DNA of 17,738 bases from an uncultured Ruminococcus sp. (lineage in GTDB: Bacteria; Bacillota; Clostridia; Oscillospirales; Ruminococcaceae): NCBI GenBank assembly GCA_945876155.1, contig CAMCMW010000003.1, forward strand, positions 1-17,738, given 5' to 3'. Shown here piece after piece: positions 1 through 6,673 of this stretch. The notes below the pieces were generated by a model. The model saw nothing but the letters and a program-made list of their open reading frames with translations, had not been told where the DNA came from and made no database searches. A program made the translations under genes and the position numbers. Position 1 is the stretch's first letter; each line of letters begins with the position of its first letter.

Positions 1-101
1 CTAAAATTAATTAATCTTATTCCTCAAATATATTCTCCCACAGATTATCATCAGATTTGTCACAAAAATCACGATAAATGTACCAAGGGGACTTATTCAG
101 A

Positions 102-108
102 AGAGGTG
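102..108 (+). promoter_or_regulatory. Ribosome binding site of the NACHT gene
   Basis: AGAGGTG lies 7 nt before the ATG at 116 and fixes that start. I could not find a convincing -35/-10 pair in bases 1-101, so the operon's promoter may lie outside the window or be weak. Confidence 0.7.
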
Positions 109-115
109 TATAGAA

Positions 116-2461
116 ATGGCAGTAACACGGCTGACGCTTAATGTCCTGCTTTCTTTGATTATTCAGTCTAAAATCACAGGAAAAGGGCTGACAGGAAACG
201 GAAAACTATTAGTAAAACTGATTAAAATAATCGAAAACGGAGAGGGTACAGAAAAATCAAAGGAATGGAATATTCTCAAAAAATTCAATGATGAGGAAAA
301 CAAGCCGGAGGCATATCATAAAATCGACAAACTTATCGGCAGATTTCTGCCTAACGGTAAAAATTTTCCCTATGAAAAATTTAATTTCAGCCGATTTGAA
401 AGCAGTATCGGCAGTCTGAAAAACTATGGCTTTTATCTTATTCAGATGAAAAAATTCTGCAATGAGGTGCTTGACAAATCAAGGTATGAACAGCTTGTAT
501 ACACTTTGCTTGAAATTGTCAGACAGGATAACAGCATTGCAAATGTTTTGTATGACAGTAATTTTATTCCAAAAGAACGTCTTTTCGGAAGCTTTGCTCA
601 CCCGAAAAAAATATGTATTGAGGCACTTTTGCTGGGACTTTTTTATCATGTATTCCGCTTTCCGGCGGAGTTTGAAAACTGTCAGCTGCTCCCCTTGCCG
701 GACAGGCTTAAATTCAGCGTTATTCGCATTGAGGACAACACAATACCCGACAGAGAATATTCATTTTTAAAGACTGTCCTTGACACTGAAATGCCGGTAA
801 AGCTTGAAACTTCTCTGAGGGATAACGCAAGACGACCGGAACACGCTATATTTCAAAGTACTCATTATCCCATTGAATTTCGTTGTGAAGGCAAAAAAAT
901 ATCCGCCCTCCCATCTGGCAAAAACATTTTTCTTTACGGTCAGGGCGGTATCGGAAAGACAACTTTTATGCGTAATATTGCAGGAAATCCGGACAATGAA
1001 ACGGTGTATTTTTACATTCCGCTGAATCAGTACAAGTACGAGATACACGAAAAATTCATGCCGGAAAGCTGTAATATTCTCGTGAATATTCTGCTGAAAT
1101 ATCACTACCAGTATGAATATCAGACCTACGAATCCGCCGCTGCCTGTGAGGGTGAGGAAACATTTTTAAAGCTGTTGACAAAGCTTTTACAGCTTTTGAG
1201 AGTAAACAATATTGACTTTACTCCGCAATATACCTTACTGCTTGACGGCTTAAACGAGATGCCGTCAGCCTTGCAGGAAAGCCTTATAAATGAGCTTGAA
1301 AGGATATGTGCAGACTGGAAAAACGTACGGTTTATCGTAAGCGGGAGAACTGTTCCGCAGTATGATTTATTCAGAAAGTTTCAGACTGTCGAAGTGTTGG
1401 GAATACCGGAAAATACTCGTAACAACGCTTTGTCTGAAATTCCGGATTATGATACAATTATACAGAACAGTCGCCTTACAGAACTTTTTAAATCTCCCCT
1501 GTTTCTGAATATTTATCTGCAAAGCCGGCAAAATAATAGTTTTGAAAGTGAGCTTAATACCCGTGGAGAAATTCTTGATTACTACGTCAAGAACTACGAA
1601 GCAAGTTTTTCCGGACTGTCTGATATTGACAGAAATGCTGTCGGATTCATTCTGCGTTATGCACTGCCATTTGCGGCAAAAACAATGCTTGACCGCCACG
1701 GTTTTGAAATTGAAAGAGCCGATTTGTCAGAGGCTGTGGACAAGGCGTATGACACATTTGTCACGGACGAACGTGTTTATCAGAATTACATTGCACCGCA
1801 GAAATACCGCAAGGCTGAGCTGTCTGAAATCCGTGAAAAGACCGATTTTACTGAATTTATCATAGACAATATCTGTTTTCTTACAACTGATAATTCTGTT
1901 CCTCAGAAACTGCGTTTTACTCACCAGTATTTCCGTGACTACTTTGCGGCAAGGCACATTTTGAATCTTATCGAGGTTTTTGAACTCTCATACAAAAACA
2001 GTTACGCAGACGAACAGGAAAAAGCGTTTAACAGGTATGATTTGGGATTTGTGTGGTTTGATGATGAGGAAGACGAGATTTACCAGCTTATCGGTGAGAT
2101 TGCCGGCGATTATCAGAACGAAGATTACGGCGGTATCACGACAGTCCTTGACAGACTCCTTGATATGTCACGCAGATTTGACACTTTCCGCCTGACAGAA
2201 AATGTTATCAGAGCCATGAGCGTTGTGCGGAATGGTGTTATCTGCAACGTTGATTTCAGCGGTACTTCCCTGCCCTTTGAGATTCCGGCTGACATAAAAT
2301 TTGTTGACTGTGATTTCAGCGGGTGCAAGGTGTTTTTGCTGGAAGCTTGTGAAAAATATCCGGAATATACCGACTGTTTTAAGGAATGTGATTTCAGAAA
2401 TGCGGTGTTTCTGATTGAGGAGTACAGGGAAATTTTAAGGGATATGGGTGCAATTATATAA
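116..2461 (+). CDS. NACHT-domain STAND NTPase
   Basis: A 781-residue signal-transduction NTPase. Visible motifs are Walker A GQGGIGKTTF (about 275-284), Walker B LLLDGLNE (374-381), a sensor-like VSGR (408-411), and the winged-helix signature FTHQYFRDYFAARH (601-614) that follows the NTPase core in NACHT proteins. Residues 1-250 are an unrecognised, helix-rich N-terminal domain. The C-terminus (about 710-765) carries a few pentapeptide-like segments (DFSG, CDFSG, CDFRN), shorter than a normal pentapeptide or LRR sensor. The ATG at 116 follows AGAGGTG at 102-108 with 7-nt spacing. NACHT proteins in bacteria are known antiphage sensors that oligomerise on activation; the N-terminal domain is normally the effector or adaptor. 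It is the first gene of a three-gene operon with an HD protein and a nucleotidyltransferase. The NACHT call is firm; a defence role is inference. Confidence 0.88.
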   Translation: MAVTRLTLNVLLSLIIQSKITGKGLTGNGKLLVKLIKIIENGEGTEKSKEWNILKKFNDEENKPEAYHKIDKLIGRFLPNGKNFPYEKFNFSRFESSIGSLKNYGFYLIQMKKFCNEVLDKSRYEQLVYTLLEIVRQDNSIANVLYDSNFIPKERLFGSFAHPKKICIEALLLGLFYHVFRFPAEFENCQLLPLPDRLKFSVIRIEDNTIPDREYSFLKTVLDTEMPVKLETSLRDNARRPEHAIFQSTHYPIEFRCEGKKISALPSGKNIFLYGQGGIGKTTFMRNIAGNPDNETVYFYIPLNQYKYEIHEKFMPESCNILVNILLKYHYQYEYQTYESAAACEGEETFLKLLTKLLQLLRVNNIDFTPQYTLLLDGLNEMPSALQESLINELERICADWKNVRFIVSGRTVPQYDLFRKFQTVEVLGIPENTRNNALSEIPDYDTIIQNSRLTELFKSPLFLNIYLQSRQNNSFESELNTRGEILDYYVKNYEASFSGLSDIDRNAVGFILRYALPFAAKTMLDRHGFEIERADLSEAVDKAYDTFVTDERVYQNYIAPQKYRKAELSEIREKTDFTEFIIDNICFLTTDNSVPQKLRFTHQYFRDYFAARHILNLIEVFELSYKNSYADEQEKAFNRYDLGFVWFDDEEDEIYQLIGEIAGDYQNEDYGGITTVLDRLLDMSRRFDTFRLTENVIRAMSVVRNGVICNVDFSGTSLPFEIPADIKFVDCDFSGCKVFLLEACEKYPEYTDCFKECDFRNAVFLIEEYREILRDMGAII

Positions 2462-2474
2462 AGAAGGTGAACGT

Positions 2475-3272
2475 ATGACAGAAAAAGACGCAATGGCACT
2501 GACACAGGAAACACTTCTGAACTCTGAAAAGCCGTCTGTATTTTTTGAAGAACTGAGGCGAAACAATCAGCTTGATGAATGGTTTCCGGAACTGGGTGCG
2601 CTTATAGGAGTGCCGCAGAACAAGGAGCATCACAAAGAGGGTGATGTCTGGACTCACACCATGATGGTTCTTGACGAGGCGGCTAAGAAAAGAGAGATTG
2701 TCAAAAATCCGCTGGGATTTATGTTATCGGCACTGTGCCACGATTTCGGCAAAGCAGTTTGCACCGAAGAAATTAACGGCGTTATTCATGCTTACAGGCA
2801 TGAATCGGAAGGTTTGCCGCTTGTTCAGACATTTCTTAAAAGACTGGGAGCAGAAACAAGTCTGATAAAATATGTTCTGAACATGGTGGAACTTCATATG
2901 CAGCCGAACATCAAGGCTGCTGCAAAGTCAAAGCTGAAGTCAACCAACAAGCTTTTTGATTCTGCCGCTGAGCCCTTTGACCTGATACAGCTTGGAATCT
3001 GCGACGGTCTCGGGAAAATTCCTCAAAGAAACGATACAGAAGATTTTCTTATGGAGAGATACAAGCTGTTCATGGAGATAATGGCAAGACCGTATGTTAC
3101 TGAATCCGACCTTACTGCCGCAGGACTCAAACCGGGCAGTCAGCTTTCGGAAGTACTCGCCTATTCCCACAAAATGCGTCTTGCCGGATGTGACAAAGAA
3201 AATTCTCTCAGGCAAAGTCTGGCGTATGCAAGAAAAGTCCTGAAGATTGATGGGGTGAACTATGAAACTTGA
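2475..3272 (+). CDS. HD-domain protein, CCA-adding-enzyme C-half homologue
   Basis: A 265-residue HD phosphohydrolase. The metal motif is seen as H61 (VWTHTMMVLDEA) and H89-D90 (LCHDFGKA), with H106/H109 in a later IHAYRHES segment. The stretch before it (FFEELRRNNQLDEWFPELGAL, then GVPQ and HHKEGD) and the tail (DLTAAGLKPGSQLSEVL) match, from memory, the region after the catalytic head of E. coli-type Cca, including the HD domain and tRNA-binding tail. The nucleotidyltransferase head itself is absent. In Cca the HD domain removes 2',3'-cyclic phosphates and has phosphatase activity, so an RNA-end-processing role is likely. ATG 2475 is preferred over the in-frame GTG at 2448 because AAGAAGGTG (2461-2469) precedes it; the gap to the NACHT stop is 13 nt. 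The reading frame overlaps the next gene by 11 nt, indicating translational coupling. The substrate is unknown. Confidence 0.85.
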   Translation: MTEKDAMALTQETLLNSEKPSVFFEELRRNNQLDEWFPELGALIGVPQNKEHHKEGDVWTHTMMVLDEAAKKREIVKNPLGFMLSALCHDFGKAVCTEEINGVIHAYRHESEGLPLVQTFLKRLGAETSLIKYVLNMVELHMQPNIKAAAKSKLKSTNKLFDSAAEPFDLIQLGICDGLGKIPQRNDTEDFLMERYKLFMEIMARPYVTESDLTAAGLKPGSQLSEVLAYSHKMRLAGCDKENSLRQSLAYARKVLKIDGVNYET

Positions 3273-4296
3273 AAATATAAAAATGCTTTTAAATGAAAAG
3301 GAATACGACTTTTTGCGGACTGATGAACATTTAGGGAAAAATATAATACTCATCGGTCTGGGCGGTTCTCACGCCTATGGAACTGACACCGACACATCTG
3401 ACGTAGATATAAGAGGCTGTGCGCTCAACAGTAAGCGTGAGATATTGTGCGGTGAAAACTTTGAGCAGGTAACGGACGCTGCTACTGATACAACGATTTA
3501 CTCATTCAAAAAGCTGATTTCCCTGCTGACCGACTGCAATCCCAATACCATAGAAATTTTAGGTCTTAAACCGGAACATTACCTGTATTTATCCGACATT
3601 GGCAGAGAGTTGCTGAACAACCGTAAAATGTTTCTGTCCAAAAAAGCTGTAAATACATTCAGCGGGTACGCTACAGCGCAGTTCAGGCGGCTTGACAACA
3701 AATCCGCAAGGCTTGCTGACCAGTCTGTACTTGAAAAACATATCCTTGCAAGTATTGAAAACGCCGCTGAAAGTTTCCGGGAAATGTATTTTCAGTACCC
3801 GGAAGACGCTATAAAGCTTTACATTGATGACGCCATAAACCACGAACTTGACAAGGAAATATTCATGGACATTACCCTTAAACACTATCCCCTGCGTGAC
3901 TACAAGGAGATGTGGAACAAAATGGCTGAAATAGTCAAAGATTACGGAAAAATGGGTAAAAGGAATCAGAACGCTGTCAGTCACAACAAGCTTGGAAAGC
4001 ACATGATGCACCTTGTAAGGCTATATATGATGTGCATTGATATTCTGGAAAAGGAAGAGATTATAACTTACCGTGAATCAGAACATCAGCTGCTTATGGA
4101 CATAAGAAACGGTAAGTTCCTCGACGAAAACAGGCAGCCTACTGAGGATTTCTTTGAACTGGTTGAAAGCTACAAGTCCAGACTGGAATATGCAAAAAAT
4201 AACACCAGTCTGCCGGAGCTGCCCGACTATGACAGGATAAGGGAGTTTGTAATGGCGGTTAATGAGAAGGCTGTTTTGGGAGATTTTGCACAATGA
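3262..4296 (+). CDS. RlaP/YcgL-type nucleotidyltransferase
   Basis: A 344-residue predicted nucleotidyltransferase of the DNA polymerase beta superfamily. The signature GLGGSHAYGTDTDTSDVDIRG (split: GGSHAYG at 34-40, then D47 and D49 as metal-binding acids) is typical of the RlaP/YcgL group (Pfam PF10127, COG3541), with a likely third acid near D76 in DTTIYSF. RlaP stands for RNA-ligase-associated predicted nucleotidyltransferase; the group was described from RNA-repair gene neighbourhoods. The C-terminal two thirds are helical without a recognised domain. ATG 3262 follows GGGGTG at 3252-3257 and lies inside the end of the HD gene, so the two proteins are probably made in fixed ratio. No RNA ligase gene lies within the window. 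It could add nucleotides to RNA ends, or it could modify a protein; the sequence does not decide. Confidence 0.86.
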   Translation: MKLENIKMLLNEKEYDFLRTDEHLGKNIILIGLGGSHAYGTDTDTSDVDIRGCALNSKREILCGENFEQVTDAATDTTIYSFKKLISLLTDCNPNTIEILGLKPEHYLYLSDIGRELLNNRKMFLSKKAVNTFSGYATAQFRRLDNKSARLADQSVLEKHILASIENAAESFREMYFQYPEDAIKLYIDDAINHELDKEIFMDITLKHYPLRDYKEMWNKMAEIVKDYGKMGKRNQNAVSHNKLGKHMMHLVRLYMMCIDILEKEEIITYRESEHQLLMDIRNGKFLDENRQPTEDFFELVESYKSRLEYAKNNTSLPELPDYDRIREFVMAVNEKAVLGDFAQ

Positions 4297-4325
4297 ACGG
4301 ATAAAATATATTAGCATAAATACCA

Positions 4326-4354
4326 TTGACAGCAAGCTGAAATCTGTTTATAAT
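4326..4354 (+). promoter_or_regulatory. Perfect-consensus sigma-A promoter
   Basis: TTGACA at 4326-4331 and TATAAT at 4349-4354 are separated by exactly 17 bases. Transcription would start near 4361 and run through the MerR-type promoter into the regulator gene. No terminator hairpin is visible between the nucleotidyltransferase stop and this point. Confidence 0.7.
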
Positions 4355-4372
4355 AAATTTCTAAAAAAGTAC

Positions 4373-4403
4373 TTGACTCTCCCCTTAGGGTATGCTCTAA
4401 AAT
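4373..4403 (+). promoter_or_regulatory. MerR-type promoter/operator with 19-bp spacer
   Basis: TTGACT at 4373-4378 and TAAAAT at 4398-4403 are separated by 19 bases, the over-long spacing that MerR-family regulators act on. The spacer holds the short inverted element CCC-TTA-GGG (4382-4390). The -35 and left spacer (TTGACTCTCCCCT) resemble, from memory, the BmrR target promoter of Bacillus. It directly precedes the MerR-family gene, so autoregulation is likely. Confidence 0.72.
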
Positions 4404-4431
4404 AGAAAATGTGGAAAGGAGATGACATCAT

Positions 4432-5223
4432 ATGCTGAAAATCGGTGAGTTTTCGAAGCTGTCACACCTTACGGTGAAAGCACTGCGGTTTTATGAAAAA
4501 AAGGGACTTCTTATCCCCAAAACGGTCGATGAATGGACAGGGTACCGCTTTTATGAAACCCGACAGCTTGAGGATGCAGCAAAGATAAAGGCATACAGAC
4601 AGCTTGATTTATCAATTGATGAAATTAAAGCTGTTATGGACGGTGGGGACATTAAAGCTGTCTTTGCGAAAAAAGCCCGGGATTTACAGTCGCAAAGGGA
4701 AGAAATTGATGTTCGTCTTTCCATAATAAAAACTATTCTGGAGGATGAAAGTATGAAGTATCAGGTAACAGTAAAGGAAATTCCATCAGCAATCGTTTAT
4801 TATGCGGAAACAACTCTGGAAAAATATTCGGACGCAATGGAGTTTATCCCTAAGTGCGGAGAAGAGTGCAGAAAGCTTAACCCGAATCTTAAATGTACAA
4901 ATCCGCCTTACGAATTCTGCGAATACCTTGACGGTGAATACAAGGAAACCAATATCCGTATCCGTCACAGCGAAGCCGTAGAAAAAACCGGCAAGGAAAG
5001 TGAGCTGATAAAATTCCGTGAAATTCCTGCGGCAAAGGTTTTAAGCATTCTACATAAGGGTGCTTACGAACAAATCGGTGAGGCTTACGCTTTTATTATG
5101 AAATACGCCGATGACAACGGATATAAGGTCGCAGGTCTTGCAAGAGAATGTTACATCGACGGAATCTGGAACAAGCAGTCTGTTGAGGACTGGCTGACTG
5201 AAATTCAGCTGCCTGTCGAATAA
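4432..5223 (+). CDS. MerR-family regulator with GyrI-like effector domain
   Basis: A 263-residue transcription regulator. Residues 1-70 form the MerR winged helix-turn-helix (IGEFSKLSHLTVKALRFYEK, then GYRFYE), followed by a dimerisation helix at about 75-110 and a GyrI-like ligand-binding domain (about 112-260). The latter contains the typical second-half IPAAKVLSILHKGAYEQIGEAY and a central acidic residue in RECYID. The architecture is that of BmrR-type multidrug sensors, which bind hydrophobic cations and activate promoters with 19-bp spacers. AAAGGAG (4415-4421) precedes ATG 4432. The promoter in front has the expected 19-bp spacer, suggesting self-control. No efflux pump lies beside it; the next gene is a DUF998 membrane protein with its own promoter after a terminator, so the target set is unknown. 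Confidence 0.93.
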   Translation: MLKIGEFSKLSHLTVKALRFYEKKGLLIPKTVDEWTGYRFYETRQLEDAAKIKAYRQLDLSIDEIKAVMDGGDIKAVFAKKARDLQSQREEIDVRLSIIKTILEDESMKYQVTVKEIPSAIVYYAETTLEKYSDAMEFIPKCGEECRKLNPNLKCTNPPYEFCEYLDGEYKETNIRIRHSEAVEKTGKESELIKFREIPAAKVLSILHKGAYEQIGEAYAFIMKYADDNGYKVAGLARECYIDGIWNKQSVEDWLTEIQLPVE

Positions 5224-5242
5224 AACAGCATACTACTACAAC

Positions 5243-5275
5243 AAGCTCCCCTGATTATTTTCAGAGGAGCTTTTT
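5243..5275 (+). terminator. Rho-independent terminator after the MerR gene
   Basis: Stem AGCTCCCCTGA (5244-5254) pairs with TCAGAGGAGCT (5261-5271) with one mismatch, followed by a T run at 5271-5275. It lies 20 bases after the regulator stop codon. Confidence 0.8.
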
Positions 5276-5280
5276 CAATG

Positions 5281-5309
5281 TTGACTGTAAATCCATTTAA
5301 TGCTATAAT
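5281..5309 (+). promoter_or_regulatory. Promoter of the DUF998 gene
   Basis: TTGACT (5281-5286), 17-base spacer, TATAAT (5304-5309) preceded by TGC, giving an extended -10. The start would fall near 5316, about 27 bases before the ATG at 5343. Confidence 0.78.
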
Positions 5310-5342
5310 TATTTTGCAATAAAATATGAAAGAAGATTTACG

Positions 5343-5963
5343 ATGAATAAAAGCAAAATTATTTTTTTATCCGGTCCTCTTGCATTGATATGCTACCTGA
5401 TGCATGATATTCTGGGAAGTATAAATTATAAAGGATATGACCCGTTAACTCAGGCAGTAAGTGACCTTACTGCTGAAAATGCACCTTCTTTATGGATAGC
5501 TCGTCCGTTATCAGCTTTATACGGACTATTCAGCATAATCTGTATTGCTGCTGCATGTGTATTTTTCCGAAAAAAGATAAATGCGGTTCAATACAGCGGA
5601 TTGTTAGTGTATGCTTTAATGAACATTATTTCTGCTGTCGGATACAGCTTGTTTCCTCTGACTGAATCAGGTTCGCCCGACGGATTTCAGAATAAAATGC
5701 ACATTATAGTAACAATAGCAGTTGTTGCATCATCTGTCATTTCCCTGTTGCTTATTATTATCGGAAATTTTTTCAGGAAATCTGATAAAGCTCTGGGTAT
5801 TGCAGCTGTGATTGCATTTTTGTTTATGGCAGGCGGAGCAATAGGTACAAACATTGCCCCGGAATCAATATTTGGCATAGTCGAAAGATTGTCTACATAT
5901 GCTGCGGTTGGGTTTACTGCTTTTATCGGTATAAAGTGTTTATTGAAACCTCGTGAAACTTAA
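5343..5963 (+). CDS. DUF998-family integral membrane protein
   Basis: A 206-residue membrane protein with about six predicted transmembrane segments (roughly 5-26, 53-75, 82-104, 115-140, 147-168, 180-199). The N-terminal pattern of a first helix, a loop containing YDPLTQAVSDLT, and a second helix beginning near ARPLSALYG is that of DUF998, a family of small bacterial membrane proteins with no established function. It has its own extended -10 promoter and a weak ribosome site (GAAAGAAG) before ATG 5343. It sits behind the MerR-family gene, a frequent arrangement for regulator/membrane-protein pairs, but the terminator between them argues against one transcript. Its promoter has a normal 17-bp spacer, so it is not an obvious MerR target. 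Confidence 0.8.
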   Translation: MNKSKIIFLSGPLALICYLMHDILGSINYKGYDPLTQAVSDLTAENAPSLWIARPLSALYGLFSIICIAAACVFFRKKINAVQYSGLLVYALMNIISAVGYSLFPLTESGSPDGFQNKMHIIVTIAVVASSVISLLLIIIGNFFRKSDKALGIAAVIAFLFMAGGAIGTNIAPESIFGIVERLSTYAAVGFTAFIGIKCLLKPRET

Positions 5964-5975
5964 TATTATAAAAAG

Positions 5976-6006
5976 AATGAGCCCTCGCTGAGGGGTCTTG
6001 TTCATT
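5976..6006 (-). terminator. Terminator between converging genes
   Basis: CCCTC (5982-5986) pairs with GAGGG (5990-5994), and an outer AATGA/TCATT pair (5976-5980 with 6002-6006) extends the stem. On the minus strand it is followed by CTTTTTAT, so it best serves the McrBC-Fic transcript, directly after the Fic remnant's stop codon. It could also slow plus-strand transcripts from the DUF998 gene. Confidence 0.65.
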
Positions 6007-6503
6007 TATTTTACCAGACGGTACTTCTGGTTCTTGCTGTTGGGTTTATCAGGTATTGTTCTTTCAACAAGTCCGCTTTCAAGTGCCGGTGAAAGATAAT
6101 TCTTACGGAATGTAGGGCGGTGAGACAGTCCAAGCTTCTTCATTATGTCTGCGGCAGACATTTCTTCATCACCGAGTACTGCAATCAGACGGTTTACAGA
6201 TTTATCTTGGTCGGTATCATGGTCGCTTACTTGTCCGGTGGACCGATCAAGATATGACATTTCCTTTAAGGTATCATAAATAATCTCCAGCATAAGTTCA
6301 ACGAAAACTGCACTGTCTGTGTTCTTGTCGGCTTTTCCCAACGCATCATAGTACTCCTTTTGCCTGGACTGTATAAGTTCTTCAACAGGGGGCCAGAAAA
6401 ACAAATCTTTCCATTGTCCTAACAGCAGACTATGCCACATTCTGCCCATGCGTCCGTTTCCGTCTGCAAAAGGACGTCTGAAAAAAGCTCTATGAACAGA
6501 TTC
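6006..6503 (-). pseudogene. Fic-family protein, 5'-truncated and degraded
   Basis: The C-terminal part of a Fic (AMP-transferase) protein. The intact part encodes the phosphate-binding core PFADGNGRMGRMWHSLLL, the following helices (FVELMLEIIYDTLKE), and a C-terminal winged helix (SAADIMKKLGLSHRPTFRKNYL). The catalytic motif HPFx(D/E)GNGR is damaged: the codons before PFADGNGR read CGT (Arg) where the catalytic His belongs, and the preceding HRAFF segment is one residue short of normal spacing. Upstream the frame hits TGA (6504-6506), and the usual 150 or more N-terminal residues are missing. The first ATG in this frame (6449) lies inside the motif with no good ribosome site. It is downstream of the McrC gene on the same strand. 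It is very unlikely to adenylylate anything; a free winged-helix fragment (147 residues from 6449) could still be made. Confidence 0.75.
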
Positions 6504-6536
6504 TCAGCAGCACTTCCGCTGGGAGTTACAAGATGT

Positions 6537-6614
6537 TCACTCATTGCTTTCCTCCACTTCATTTTCAATTATCTCAGGTATCCTGTCACGGACAAGTTTG
6601 TTGTGAATCTTCAA
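6537..6614 (-). pseudogene. 5' fragment of a MazG-like pyrophosphohydrolase gene
   Basis: A 25-codon reading frame from TTG 6612-6614 reads LKIHNKLVRDRIPEIIENE and then departs, ending at TGA 6537-6539. The segment NKLVRDRIPEII matches the conserved N-terminus of small MazG-like (phosphoribosyl-ATP pyrophosphohydrolase-like) house-cleaning enzymes, which are normally about 100 residues. The start is well formed: GGGGTGAG at 6621-6628 with 6-nt spacing. Only the first 18 or so residues survive; the sequence then runs into the Fic remnant, consistent with a deletion that removed the rest of this gene and the front of the Fic gene. It follows the McrC stop by about 60 bases, so it was probably once part of that operon. 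Family assignment is from a short motif. Confidence 0.5.
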
Positions 6615-6673
6615 AATTTTCTCACCCCATTGTTATTGAATTTATCAGTACTCCTCATAATATCTCACTCCAT

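Noticed and set aside
57..85. TTGTCA at 57-62 as a -35 for the NACHT operon
   Set aside because: No -10-like hexamer lies 16-18 bases downstream.
2448..2474. Earlier GTG start for the HD protein
   Set aside because: It overlaps the NACHT stop and lacks its own ribosome site, whereas ATG 2475 has AAGAAGGTG at proper spacing.
4297..4431. Possible terminator or riboswitch between the nucleotidyltransferase and MerR genes
   Set aside because: No stable hairpin with a T run and no conserved riboswitch core was visible; only the two promoters stand out.
6611..6658. A 15-codon minus-strand frame (MRSTDKFNNNGVRKF) after the McrC stop with GGAGTGAG upstream
   Set aside because: Too short to support as a gene; it overlaps the better TTG start of the MazG-like fragment. 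It might be a coupling leader, but nothing shows it.
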